In this document: in pieces, positions 21,019 to 30,908 of the stretch
Layout of the letters: each line of letters begins with the position of its first letter
Numbering within the stretch: the stretch's first letter is position 1
Assembly (NCBI GenBank): GCA_947626715.1
Contig: CANQTG010000002.1
Location: 1 to 64,000 of the forward strand
DNA length: 64,000 nt
Reading direction: 5' to 3'
Origin: an uncultured Lachnospiraceae bacterium
GTDB lineage: Bacteria; Bacillota; Clostridia; Lachnospirales; Lachnospiraceae
Position numbers and translations under genes: made by a program
Notes under the pieces: generated by a model
Told to the model about the DNA's origin: nothing
Database searches by the model: none
Seen by the model: only the letters and a program-made list of their open reading frames with translations

Positions 21019-21050
21019 GCGCCTGGTATTCTATCGGATGCCGGGCGCAT
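21019..21050 (+). terminator. Hairpin separating transport and sensory genes
   Basis: GCGCCTGGTAT...ATGCCGGGCGC then ATTTCTT. Confidence 0.5.
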
Positions 21051-21081
21051 TTCTTCCTATCGGAATGGGCGGTGAGGGACG

Positions 21082-22035
21082 ATGCGGGAGAGGTGTCTTA
21101 GGGCGGCGCTGGTACTTGGGCTGACGCTGGCGGCGCTCGTATGCGGCTGCAGCGGTCAGGAGAGAGCGGATGCGCCGCGCGGGCCGCAGAAATTCGGCGC
21201 GACCTATATGACGATGAATAATCCGTATTTTCAGGATATGAACGCGCAGATCGAGGAGATCGTGGAGGCGAACGGCGATATCCTGATCTACCGGGATCCC
21301 GCGCAGGATCAGGAGAAGCAGAACGAGCAGATCATGGACATGCTGGAAGAGGGCATTACGGGGCTGTTTTTGAACCCGGTTAACTGGGAGACGGTCAGGC
21401 CCGCTTTGATCGCCTGCAAGGAGGCGCAGGTGCCGGTGTTCGTCATAGACACAAATGTCTATGACGACGAATACGCCGTATTTTCCATTCTTTCGGACAA
21501 TTACGACGCGGGCGTACAGTGCGCGCGGGATATGATGAAAAAGAAGGACCATGCGCGTATCGTGGTCATGGATTCCCCGGGGACGAAGTCCATCGACGAC
21601 AGGGTGCAGGGCTTTGTGGATACCATCGCGGGCAGCCCGGATTACGAGATCGTCACGCGCCTGCACGGGCGGGGCGAGCTGGAGGTCTCGATGGACGAGA
21701 TGGAAAAGCTCTTAGACGGCGGCGCGGCCTTCGACGTGGTGCTGGGCGGGAACGACCCTACGGCGCTGGGCGCTCTGGCGGCCCTGCAGATGAACCAAAT
21801 GCAGGACGGTATCCTGATCTACGGGATAGACGGCTCGCCGGACGGAAAAGTCATGATAAAGGAGGGCTATATGGAGGGGAGCTGCGCGCAGCAGCCGCTT
21901 CTCATCGCGCAGGAGGCGCTGAAGATGGCCTATGATTATCTGGACGGGAAAGAGGTCGAAAAGCTCGTGATCGTGCCGGTCACGATGATCACCAGAGACA
22001 ATATCGACCAGTTCGATCTTGCCGGGTGGCAGTAA
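21082..22035 (+). CDS. Sugar-binding lipoprotein, paralog of the 17232 protein, putative sensor component
   Basis: VCGCSG lipobox; shares GGNDPTALGALAA and YGIDGSPDGK with the 17232 product. Confidence 0.88.
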   Translation: MRERCLRAALVLGLTLAALVCGCSGQERADAPRGPQKFGATYMTMNNPYFQDMNAQIEEIVEANGDILIYRDPAQDQEKQNEQIMDMLEEGITGLFLNPVNWETVRPALIACKEAQVPVFVIDTNVYDDEYAVFSILSDNYDAGVQCARDMMKKKDHARIVVMDSPGTKSIDDRVQGFVDTIAGSPDYEIVTRLHGRGELEVSMDEMEKLLDGGAAFDVVLGGNDPTALGALAALQMNQMQDGILIYGIDGSPDGKVMIKEGYMEGSCAQQPLLIAQEALKMAYDYLDGKEVEKLVIVPVTMITRDNIDQFDLAGWQ

Positions 22036-22047
22036 GGGGCGGGATAA

Positions 22048-23373
22048 ATGGAAAAGCTGAAATTACGCGATATCAGGATCGTTATGCTGGCGGTCAATTT
22101 CATTGCGGTGCTCGCCGTGACCTTTTTTATCGCCGTGACGACGCAGCGTATCTGCGGCGATTACCGGGCGCGGGAATTTTTAGACGCGGTGCACGCGCTT
22201 CCGGGGGGGGAGCCGTGGCATATCGTGATCGTGTCCGCGGCGCTGTATCTTGCGTTAGCCTTTACGATCGTCGTGCAGGAGCGCTATTATACCGGGCAGA
22301 CGAAAAAGCTCTATATCTCTCTGGCGGCGGAATTTGCGCTCAGCGCGCTGATCGCCGTGCTGCTGAACTTTAATTACAACGGCGTGTTCCTGCTGGTCTT
22401 TACCGGCGTGATCTATTACGCGAAGGGGACGAAGGGGAAGTATCTGCTGATCTGTCTGGCGCTGTTCTGCTTTCTGCTGACGGATTCCAAGCTGGTCTCG
22501 CTCAGCTATCCCCTGTATTCCATCAACGATTATTTCAGCTATTACGACGCTTCCATGCAGCAGTATCTCGTGGGCGGCTACAGTCTGTTGAGCTCCCTCA
22601 ATATTATCCTGTTTATCATCTATTGTATCCTGATGATCCAACAGCAGCAGGGCACGATCGACGAGGTAAACATGCTCTATGAAGAGATCCGCAAGACGAA
22701 CGAGGACTTAAAGAACGCGAACAATCAGTTAGAGGAGTATGCGAAGATCACGGAGCGCATGGGCGAGGTAAGGGAACGGAACCGGATCGCGCGGGAGATA
22801 CACGATACGCTGGGGCATACGCTGACGGGGATCTCGGTCGGCGTGGACGCGTGCATTGCGACGGTGGAGCTCTCCCCCTCGGACGCGAAGGAGCACTTAA
22901 AGCGCATTTCCGAGGTGGCGCGCAACGGGCTTTTGGACGTGCGCCGCTCGATCAACGAGCTAAAGCCGGATTCGCTGGAGCGGCTCAGCTTAGAGAGCAG
23001 CATTACCAAGATGATCACGGACATGAGATCCATCACGGACATGGAGATCTTTTTCGACTGCCGGATCCCGCGGCTTAAATTTGACGAGGACGAAGAGAGC
23101 GCGATCTACCGGGTGATCCAAGAGAGCCTGACGAACGCCATGCGCCACGGGAAGGCGAGCCGGGTGCGTATCGTGATGGAGAGAGTGGAGGATACGGTCG
23201 TTTTGACGATTCAGGACAATGGGATCGGCTGCGCCGAGATCAAAAACGGGTTTGGTACCAAACATATCATGGAGCGTATCGGTATGCTGAACGGGACGGT
23301 GGAATTTCGAAGCGAGAACGGATTCAGCGTGATCGCCAGAATACCGATCAGATGGGGTGAGGAATATGATTAA
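22048..23373 (+). CDS. NarL-type sensor histidine kinase (multi-TM, HisKA_3)
   Basis: RNRIAREIHDTLGHTLTGISVGVDACI; HATPase DNGIGC. Confidence 0.95.
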   Translation: MEKLKLRDIRIVMLAVNFIAVLAVTFFIAVTTQRICGDYRAREFLDAVHALPGGEPWHIVIVSAALYLALAFTIVVQERYYTGQTKKLYISLAAEFALSALIAVLLNFNYNGVFLLVFTGVIYYAKGTKGKYLLICLALFCFLLTDSKLVSLSYPLYSINDYFSYYDASMQQYLVGGYSLLSSLNIILFIIYCILMIQQQQGTIDEVNMLYEEIRKTNEDLKNANNQLEEYAKITERMGEVRERNRIAREIHDTLGHTLTGISVGVDACIATVELSPSDAKEHLKRISEVARNGLLDVRRSINELKPDSLERLSLESSITKMITDMRSITDMEIFFDCRIPRLKFDEDEESAIYRVIQESLTNAMRHGKASRVRIVMERVEDTVVLTIQDNGIGCAEIKNGFGTKHIMERIGMLNGTVEFRSENGFSVIARIPIRWGEEYD

Positions 23374-24040
23374 AGTGCTGATCGCGGACGATCAGGAGCT
23401 GATCCGTCAGAGCCTGCAGATCGTCCTAAACACTAGAGAGGGGATCGCGGTGACGGATACTGTCGCGGACGGGCAGGAGGTCATACGCAGCATCCGCCGG
23501 GAGATGCCCGACGTGATCCTGATGGATATCCGTATGCCCAAGATGGACGGCGTACAGTGCACGAAGATCATCAAGGAGAATTATCCGCAGATCAAGATCA
23601 TTATCCTGACGACCTTTGACGACGATGAATTTGTGTATAACGCGCTGAAATTCGGGGCGAGCGGTTATCTGTTAAAGGGCGTGTCGATGGACGAGCTGGC
23701 GGACGCGATCCATACGGTATACAGCGGGCGCGCGATGATCAATCCCGATATCGCGACGAAGGTGGTAAAGCTGTTTTCCCAGATGGCGAAGGCGGACTAT
23801 ACCATTCCCGTCGAGGAACGCAACGAAGCGGAGCTGACAAAAACGGAATGGAAGATCATCGAGCAGGTGGAGTTCGGCGCTTCCAATAAGGAAGTGGCGG
23901 AAAAGCTGAACCTGTCGGAGGGGACCGTGCGCAATTACCTGAGCACGATCCTAAATAAGCTGGGACTGCGCGATCGGACGCAGCTTGCGATCTGGGCGGT
24001 GCAGACGGGCGTGAGCAAAAGAAAGCCGGATGAGATATGA
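23366..24040 (+). CDS. NarL/LuxR-type response regulator
   Basis: MIKVLIADDQELIRQSLQIVL..., LuxR HTH LTKTEWKIIEQVEFGASNKEVAEKLNLSEGTVRNYLSTILNKL. Confidence 0.96.
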   Translation: MIKVLIADDQELIRQSLQIVLNTREGIAVTDTVADGQEVIRSIRREMPDVILMDIRMPKMDGVQCTKIIKENYPQIKIIILTTFDDDEFVYNALKFGASGYLLKGVSMDELADAIHTVYSGRAMINPDIATKVVKLFSQMAKADYTIPVEERNEAELTKTEWKIIEQVEFGASNKEVAEKLNLSEGTVRNYLSTILNKLGLRDRTQLAIWAVQTGVSKRKPDEI

Positions 24041-25350
24041 GCGGAAAAAAGAAGATCGGCCTGCTTCTGGGGCTTTGTCTGGCGGCCGCGCTGTCGGCGG
24101 GGATATACGGCTATCTGCAGAGCAGGGTAAAGGTGCTGGAGGTCGGGATCTTTGCGGGCAGCAACTGGGACGTCGCCAATGCCAACAGCTATGTGATCAT
24201 CGATAAGGCTGTGGAGAAATTTGAGGCGGCGCACAAGAATGTAAAGGTGCATTATTACAGCGGGATCCGCAAGGAGAATTATTCGGAATGGTTTTCGAGG
24301 CAGCTCCTTCAGGGAAAGGAGCCGGACGTCTTTATGGTGCTGGGAGAGGATTTCAACCAGTTCGCGGAGATCGGCGTGATGAAGGACTTAGAGCCCCTGA
24401 TGGCAAAGGATCCCGAATTTGACGAGGGATCCTATTACTCGACGGCGCTTGGGGCGGGACAGTACAAGGGGCGGCAGTATGCGCTCCCCTACGAGACGGT
24501 GCCTACGCTGATGTTTGTCAACAAATCCCTGTTAAACCGCGAGGGGCTGTCCGTGCCGGACAATGACTGGACATGGGAGGATCTGTACCGTATCTGCCGC
24601 AGGGTGACGAAGGATAAGGACGGGGACGGGCTGCTGGATCAGTTCGGCACGTATAATTATGGGTGGATGGAAGCCCTCTATTCCAACGGGGCGAAGCTGT
24701 TCAATGAAAACGGGACGGAGAGCTATCTCAATGACGAGAAGGTGACGGAGGCCGTCAGGTTCGCCAGACAGATCGCCGCTTTAAACGGAATGCAGAAGGT
24801 GACGCGGGACGATTTCGACAGCGGCAGCGTCGCGTTCATGCCCCTGCCGTTTACGGAATACCGGACGTACAAGACCTATCCTTATAAGATCAAGAAATAT
24901 ACAAAGTTCCAGTGGGACTGCATTACCCTGCCGGCGGGAAAGGAAGGGGACAATACCTCGGTGATCGATACGCTGCTGATGGGGATCAGCAACCACACGG
25001 AGCAGGAGCAGCTCGCGTGGGAGTTTTTAAAGCTGCTGATCTTAGATGAAGAGATCCAGATGGATCTGTTCCGCTATTCGCAGGGCGTATCGGTGCTCAA
25101 GGAAGTGACCTGCTCGCAGGAGGCGGAGGAGATCCTGCAGGCGGATATGGAGAAGAATGAGAAATTTATCGACAATGCGCTGGTGAGCGACGTGATCGAG
25201 AACGGCGTCGTAACGCCTAAGTTCCTAAAGTATGCGGACGCGGTGGCGATGGCCGACAATGAGATCGACCGTATCGTCGAGGACGACGACAATATCGACA
25301 ATTCCATGCGGATCCTGCAAAGACAGATCAGCGCCTACCTGCGCAGGTAA
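24037..25350 (+). CDS. Extracellular solute-binding protein family 1, with N-terminal membrane anchor/signal
   Basis: KFEAAHKNVKVHYYSGIRKENYSEWFSRQLLQGKEPDVFMVLGEDF... Confidence 0.88.
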   Translation: MSGKKKIGLLLGLCLAAALSAGIYGYLQSRVKVLEVGIFAGSNWDVANANSYVIIDKAVEKFEAAHKNVKVHYYSGIRKENYSEWFSRQLLQGKEPDVFMVLGEDFNQFAEIGVMKDLEPLMAKDPEFDEGSYYSTALGAGQYKGRQYALPYETVPTLMFVNKSLLNREGLSVPDNDWTWEDLYRICRRVTKDKDGDGLLDQFGTYNYGWMEALYSNGAKLFNENGTESYLNDEKVTEAVRFARQIAALNGMQKVTRDDFDSGSVAFMPLPFTEYRTYKTYPYKIKKYTKFQWDCITLPAGKEGDNTSVIDTLLMGISNHTEQEQLAWEFLKLLILDEEIQMDLFRYSQGVSVLKEVTCSQEAEEILQADMEKNEKFIDNALVSDVIENGVVTPKFLKYADAVAMADNEIDRIVEDDDNIDNSMRILQRQISAYLRR

Positions 25351-25378
25351 GATGAAAATGAAAAAGGAGGAGATCATA

Positions 25379-26344
25379 ATGTCTGAAAAAAAATATGATG
25401 TGCTGGCGCTGGGAGAGCTTTTGATCGATTTTACGGAGAACGGGCTGAGCGCGCAGGGCAATCCAATGCTTGAGGCGAATCCGGGCGGCGCGCCCTGCAA
25501 CGTGCTGGCAATGCTGTGCCGTCTGGGGAAAAAGACCGCCTTTTTGGGGAAGGTCGGAAAGGATCAGTTCGGCGTAATGCTGAAAGGGGCGCTTGCGGAT
25601 GCCGGTATCGACACGGAGGGCCTGTATCTGGACGAGGAGGTGCATACGACGCTGGCCTTTGTCCATACCGCGCCGGACGGCGATCGGGACTTTGCGTTTT
25701 ACAGAAATCCCGGCGCGGATATGATGCTGACGGCCGACGAGGTGCGGGAGGATATGATAGAGGCGGCGAGGATCTTCCATTTCGGGACGCTCTCCATGAC
25801 GCACGCGGGCGTTCGGGCGGCGACCGAAAAGGCGCTGAAAGCCGCAAAGGAGAAGGGGCTTTTGCTCTCCTTTGATCCCAATCTGCGTCCCCCTTTGTGG
25901 AAGGATTTAGAGGAAGCGAGAGAGCGGATCCTCTACGGCCTCGGTCTCTGCGATATCCTAAAGATCTCCGACGACGAGGTGCTCTTTGTCTCCGGCGCTA
26001 AGAGCGTTGCAGAGGGCGCGGGGTGGCTGCGGGAGCGCTATCCGAATATCCGCCTTTTGCTGACGACGCTCGGGAAGGAAGGGAGCGTCGCGTATTACGG
26101 CGATCTCTGCGTAAAGGCGGAGCCGTTCTTAAACCCGAATACGATCGAAACGACGGGAGCGGGGGATACCTTCTGCGCCTGTATCTTAAATTATGTGCTG
26201 GAGCACGGCCTAGAGGGGCTGACGCAGGAGGATCTGGAGAAAATGCTGACGTTTGCAAACGGCGCTTCGAGCCTGATCACGACAAGGCGCGGCGCGCTGA
26301 AGGTAATGCCGAAAAAGGAAGAGGTCGAGGCGTATATCGGATAG
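25379..26344 (+). CDS. PfkB-family carbohydrate kinase (fructokinase-like)
   Basis: DVLALGELLIDFTENG, NPGGAPCNV, TTGAGDTFCACIL; RBS AAAGGAGGAG. Confidence 0.93.
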   Translation: MSEKKYDVLALGELLIDFTENGLSAQGNPMLEANPGGAPCNVLAMLCRLGKKTAFLGKVGKDQFGVMLKGALADAGIDTEGLYLDEEVHTTLAFVHTAPDGDRDFAFYRNPGADMMLTADEVREDMIEAARIFHFGTLSMTHAGVRAATEKALKAAKEKGLLLSFDPNLRPPLWKDLEEARERILYGLGLCDILKISDDEVLFVSGAKSVAEGAGWLRERYPNIRLLLTTLGKEGSVAYYGDLCVKAEPFLNPNTIETTGAGDTFCACILNYVLEHGLEGLTQEDLEKMLTFANGASSLITTRRGALKVMPKKEEVEAYIG

Positions 26345-26392
26345 GAAGATGTCTGCGAAAGCAGGCCCGGATCCCGCGCCAAGATTCGCGGG
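26339..26392 (-). repeat. Dispersed 54-bp repeat with internal hairpin, copy 2 (overlaps the end of the kinase gene)
   Basis: Reverse complement matches 714-767 at about 48/54 positions. Confidence 0.9.
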
Positions 26393-26531
26393 CGGATAAT
26401 GAGCGGCGGATAATGGGCGGCAGATGGTGAGCGGGCAGTCATAGGGAAATGATTCGACAAATTCCGCGCAAAGGGGGCTCCAACGGAAAAATCCTGCATA
26501 CTCTATAGAAACAGAAATTTTTGGAGAGATT

Positions 26532-27872
26532 ATGCAGAGCTTTAACCCATTTGACGAAAAACCGATCCCGGTCGAGCGGTGGTTTATGGACTGGAATACC
26601 TTGTATCCGCGCCCATATAACAAGGATACCGCCAATCCCTATACAAAGTGCCGGGTCATTTTGATGAACGGTACGGAATTTGAGGCGCAGTGGTTCTCGA
26701 GAAATTTTTCGAGGCACTGCGGCGATAACGAGCTGCGGCGCAGGCTGGCGGTCATGCGCAGGAGCGAACAGCAGCAGCAAAAGCGCATTAGCGCGCTGAA
26801 ACCGAGAAACGAGAGCATTCTGGAGCATACCATCTCCTATGAACAGCTCGCAGTCGATCTGACCGCGGTGCTGGCAAAGCAGGAGACGGACTGTAACGTG
26901 AAAAACGCGCTGAATTTTGCGCTGCTCGAGGATTTTGACCATTTATACCGATATTCCGATCTGCTGGACTACGAATACGGGATCTGCCCGGAACGTCTGG
27001 TAGGCGGCTATACGGAGATCACGCCGGCGAGGCCGACGATCTCCCATCACAGATATCCGACGGATTCCATCTTTTGCAGCGTCTGCGGCAATGCCCCGCT
27101 CCAGACCAAATTAAACGTCAATATCATCACGGCGGCGGAGCAGCAGACCATGAATTACTATATGAACGTGGCGAATCTTTACGACAGGTCCGAGCTGGGC
27201 AGGCGCATGTATCAGGAGATCGGCATGATCGAGGAAGAGCATGTCAGCCAGTACGAGAGCCTGCTGGATACGGACGCGACGTGGCTGGAGAATCTGCTGC
27301 TGCACCAGTATACGGAATGCTATCTGTATTATTCCTGTATGCAGACCGAATGCGACCAGACGATACGCGGTATCTGGGAGCAGTGTCTGGTACAGGAGAT
27401 CGCCCATCTGCATATGGCGAAGGACCTGCTGTGGGAGTACGAGAAGAAGGATTGGAGACAGGTGATCCCGCGCGGGGATTTCCCGCAGATCATAAACCTG
27501 CGCCCGAATATCGAATATGTGCGTGAGATCATACGCACGACGACGGGTAATACCCAGAAAAAGGAAAACGTGGTGCCGCTCTTGCAGCTTGCGCCCGACG
27601 ATAAGTTTTTCTGGTATCAGGAGACGGTAAACTGCGATACGGGAAGCGTGGCGAGCCATCGCGTGATCTGCCAGCGGATCGCGCGCCGGGGCAGCGATTA
27701 CCGTTATGAGATTGCGCCCAGCCCGCTTTGCGAGCTGCGCGACCGCAGGTGCGACAATACGCAGCTTGGCAGAGAGACGGCGGCTACGCCCGCCTCGGCT
27801 CAGGTATGCGGCGCTACGCGGGGAGAGTGCAAGTGCGCGATGAACACGGAATGCGGCCCTGTCATGTATTAA
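26532..27872 (+). CDS. Uncharacterised ferritin-like (putative diiron helical-bundle) protein
   Basis: Three E...(D/E)xxH helix-pair motifs: YEQLAVDL/LLEDFDHL; AAEQQTMNYY/MIEEEHVSQY; LHQYTECYLYY/LVQEIAHLHMAKDLL. Confidence 0.6.
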   Translation: MQSFNPFDEKPIPVERWFMDWNTLYPRPYNKDTANPYTKCRVILMNGTEFEAQWFSRNFSRHCGDNELRRRLAVMRRSEQQQQKRISALKPRNESILEHTISYEQLAVDLTAVLAKQETDCNVKNALNFALLEDFDHLYRYSDLLDYEYGICPERLVGGYTEITPARPTISHHRYPTDSIFCSVCGNAPLQTKLNVNIITAAEQQTMNYYMNVANLYDRSELGRRMYQEIGMIEEEHVSQYESLLDTDATWLENLLLHQYTECYLYYSCMQTECDQTIRGIWEQCLVQEIAHLHMAKDLLWEYEKKDWRQVIPRGDFPQIINLRPNIEYVREIIRTTTGNTQKKENVVPLLQLAPDDKFFWYQETVNCDTGSVASHRVICQRIARRGSDYRYEIAPSPLCELRDRRCDNTQLGRETAATPASAQVCGATRGECKCAMNTECGPVMY

Positions 27873-28004
27873 AGAAGGAAAGAAGGGGCAAGCGGCGCGG
27901 TCTGTAAGGGGCCGCGCCGCCCGTGCGTTTCCCGATCGAAAATTTTTAAAAGAATCTGAAATTTTACTATCATATTTTGAAAAGATGTGATAGAATAGAG
28001 ACAT

Positions 28005-28078
28005 GGAAGCATAGCTCAGCTGGGATGAGCGCTCGCCTGACTAGCGGGAGGTCAAGGGTTCGAGCCCCTTTGCTTCCA
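28005..28078 (+). tRNA. tRNA, anticodon GAC (Val by code), no encoded CCA
   Basis: Acceptor GGAAGCA/TGCTTCC, D stem GCTC/GAGC, anticodon stem CTCGC/GCGGG with loop CTGACTA, T arm AAGGG-TTCGAGC-CCCTT, then a T run. Confidence 0.85.
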
Positions 28079-28304
28079 TTTTTTGTCCCGTTAAACGGGG
28101 AAGGGAGAGGACGCGCGGGGAGAGCGCGCCGTGCAATGTTCCGCTTATGGCGCAAGAAATGTTATCCCAAAAGCAAGAAATGTAAAGAAATAAAAAGCGG
28201 ATGCACTTATAATCATACATATAAGGTATCAACGCGCAGGCGGCTGGAAGGAGCCGCGCGCGCGGGGAAACAAGCAAAAAACAAAGTGGAAAAGGAGGAA
28301 GAAC

Positions 28305-29738
28305 ATGAAGAAGCTAATTGCATGTATGTTATGCTGCCTTACGACGGTTTCCATGCTGGCCGGCTGCGGGAGCAGCGCTGGCGGGAGCGCGGACAGTGGC
28401 GCAGCAGACAGCGGGAGCGCGGATGCCGGCGCGGCGGAAAGCGGCGAAACGGCGGATAGCGGAGAATCATCTGGGGGGGGCGGCGGCAGCGACGTTATCA
28501 ATCTGTGGGCCTTTACCGATGAAGTTCCGGGGATGATCGAGAAGTACAAGGAGACGCATCCTGATTTCAAGTATGATATCAATACGACAATTATTGCTAC
28601 GACGGACGGGGCTTATCAGCCTGCCCTCGATCAGGCTCTGGCAGCGGGCGGAGCGGACGCTCCTGACATTTACTGCGCGGAGGCGGCGTTTGTCCTGAAG
28701 TATACGCAGGGAGACATGAGCTCCTACGCAATGCCGTATGAGGATCTGGGGATCGACGTAAACGCGGAATTGGATAAGGCGGATATCGCGCAGTATACGA
28801 TCGATATCGGCACCAACGGCGACGGCAAGCTGGTCGCGCTCGGATATCAGGCGACGGGCGGCGCGTTCATCTATCGCCGTTCTATCGCAAAGGACGTCTG
28901 GGGCACGGATGACCCGGCTGAGATCGCGGCGAAGGTCGGCCCGGGCTGGGATCAATTCTTTACGGCGGCGGAAGAGCTGAAGGCAAAGGGCTACGGTATT
29001 GTTTCCGGCGACGGCGATATCTGGCACGCGGTAGAGAACAGCTCCGACAGCGGCTGGATCGTGGACGGCAAGCTCAATATCGATCCTAAGAGGGAAGAGT
29101 TCTTAGACCTGTCCATGAAGTTAAAGGAAAACGGTTATCATAACGATACGCAGGATTGGCAGGACGCATGGTTCGCGGATATGAAGGGCGAAGGCGGGAA
29201 AGAGATCTTCGGTTTCTTCGGCCCGGCATGGCTGATCAACTATACGATGGCTCCTAACTGCGGCGGCGAGGCGGTCGGCGAAGGCACCTACGGCGACTGG
29301 GCGGTATGCGAACCTCCGATCGGCTTCTTCTGGGGCGGCACATGGATCCTTGCAAATAAGAACTCCGAAAAGACCGAAGCGATCCGCGATATCATCGAAT
29401 GGATCACCTTAGACTGCACAGAGGACGGCTTACAGTATAAGTGGGCAAACGGAACGCTGAACGGCGAAGGCGGCACAAAGGACGCGGTAGCGAGCGGAAC
29501 GGTCATGACGATGTCGGACGGCTCGGTGGACTTCCTCGGCGGCCAGAATATGTTTGACGTCTTTGTTCCGGCGAACCAGTTCGCGAAAGGTACGAACCTG
29601 ACGCAGTACGACGAAACGATCAATCTGTATTGGAGAGATCAGGTTCGCGAATATACGGCGGGCAACAAGAGCCGCGAGCAGGCGATCGCAGACTTTAAAC
29701 AGCAGGTGGCGGACAATCTGGACGTTACTGTAGAGTAA
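28305..29738 (+). CDS. Extracellular sugar-binding lipoprotein (family 1)
   Basis: LAGCGSS lipobox; Gly/Ala/Ser linker; VINLWAFTDEVPGMIEKYKETHPDF. Confidence 0.93.
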   Translation: MKKLIACMLCCLTTVSMLAGCGSSAGGSADSGAADSGSADAGAAESGETADSGESSGGGGGSDVINLWAFTDEVPGMIEKYKETHPDFKYDINTTIIATTDGAYQPALDQALAAGGADAPDIYCAEAAFVLKYTQGDMSSYAMPYEDLGIDVNAELDKADIAQYTIDIGTNGDGKLVALGYQATGGAFIYRRSIAKDVWGTDDPAEIAAKVGPGWDQFFTAAEELKAKGYGIVSGDGDIWHAVENSSDSGWIVDGKLNIDPKREEFLDLSMKLKENGYHNDTQDWQDAWFADMKGEGGKEIFGFFGPAWLINYTMAPNCGGEAVGEGTYGDWAVCEPPIGFFWGGTWILANKNSEKTEAIRDIIEWITLDCTEDGLQYKWANGTLNGEGGTKDAVASGTVMTMSDGSVDFLGGQNMFDVFVPANQFAKGTNLTQYDETINLYWRDQVREYTAGNKSREQAIADFKQQVADNLDVTVE

Positions 29739-29790
29739 GGTACGCTGCGCTGTAGAAAACGGCAGAAGAGAAGGACATTTATGAAAACGA

Positions 29791-29824
29791 GCAGGGCGGA
29801 CCGCTATCGTCCGTCCTGCCATTT
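29791..29824 (+). terminator. Intercistronic hairpin GCAGGGCGGAC...GTCCGTCCTGC
   Basis: 11-bp stem followed by CATTTTATT between binding-protein and permease genes. Confidence 0.65.
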
Positions 29825-29912
29825 TATTATGGTACGGGGCGGCTCCCGCATGGGGCGGGCAAGCGTCCCTCTGCCGTGAGCGATCAGCAGCTTAAGAAAG
29901 GAGTATAGCAAG

Positions 29913-30908
29913 ATGAAAAGCAAGATTCCGGGTTATGACAGATATGCTAAGTACGGCTATATCTTCAGCATTCCTTTTGTGATTGCCTTTTTACTGTTTT
30001 CCTTATACCCGACCGTATACACGGCCCTGATCGGATTTACGGATCTAAAGGGTCTGGGAATGTCGTCGATCCATTTTCTTTCGGACGATATCTTTAAGAA
30101 TTTCAAAGCCGTGCTTGCAAGCCCCTCTTTCCAGCAGGCGTTTAAGAATACGGTCGTTCTCTGGCTTTTGAACTTTATCCCGCAGATCTTTTTGGCGCTG
30201 CTCTTAGCGGCGTGGTTTACCGATAAGCGGAGCAAGGTAAAAGGGCAGGGCGCGTATAAGGTTCTGCTTTATATGCCGAATATCATTACGGCGGCGACGA
30301 TCGCTATCTTATTCAGCGGATTTTTCGGTTATCCGATGGGGCCGGTCAACGACCTTTTAGTGAGATTCGGGTTTGCGGAAAAGCCGTTGGAGCTGCTCAG
30401 AAGTAAAACAGTGGCGAGAGGCGTCGTTATTTTTATCCAGACATGGATGTGGTACGGCTCTACGATGATCACCCTGATCTCCGGTATCTTGGGGATCAGC
30501 CCGGAGATCTACGAGTCGGCGGAGGTCGACGGTTCAAACCGCGTACAGACCTTCTTTTACATCACCCTTCCGAACGTCAAGACGATCCTGCTCTTTACGC
30601 TCGTTACGAGCCTGATCGGCGGCCTGAACATGTTCGATATCCCGAGACTGTTCCAGAACGGCGGGCCGGATAACTCGACGCTTACGACCAGCCTCTTTAT
30701 CTACAATCAGGCGTTCAGCGGGAGCTACATGTATAACAGGGCTGCGGCGGCCAGCATGATCATGTTCGTCATTATCGCGATCATCGCGTCTATGATGTTC
30801 TTTGTCATGAGGGATAAGGATGAGGCGAAGCTCAGAAAGCAGATCAGGCAGCAGCAGAAGGCCTATATCAAGAAGCTGAAAGCCGGAAAGGAGAGCGGGT
30901 CATGTTAA
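29913..30908 (+). CDS. Sugar ABC transporter permease (MalF/UgpA type)
   Basis: EVDGSNRVQTFFYITLPNVKTI, EAA-loop-like motif; six TM segments. Confidence 0.93.
   Translation: MKSKIPGYDRYAKYGYIFSIPFVIAFLLFSLYPTVYTALIGFTDLKGLGMSSIHFLSDDIFKNFKAVLASPSFQQAFKNTVVLWLLNFIPQIFLALLLAAWFTDKRSKVKGQGAYKVLLYMPNIITAATIAILFSGFFGYPMGPVNDLLVRFGFAEKPLELLRSKTVARGVVIFIQTWMWYGSTMITLISGILGISPEIYESAEVDGSNRVQTFFYITLPNVKTILLFTLVTSLIGGLNMFDIPRLFQNGGPDNSTLTTSLFIYNQAFSGSYMYNRAAAASMIMFVIIAIIASMMFFVMRDKDEAKLRKQIRQQQKAYIKKLKAGKESGSC

Noticed and set aside
27977-28459. 160-aa ORF across the tRNA
   Set aside because: The tRNA cloverleaf explains the sequence; the ORF runs through a T run and intergenic DNA with no domain.
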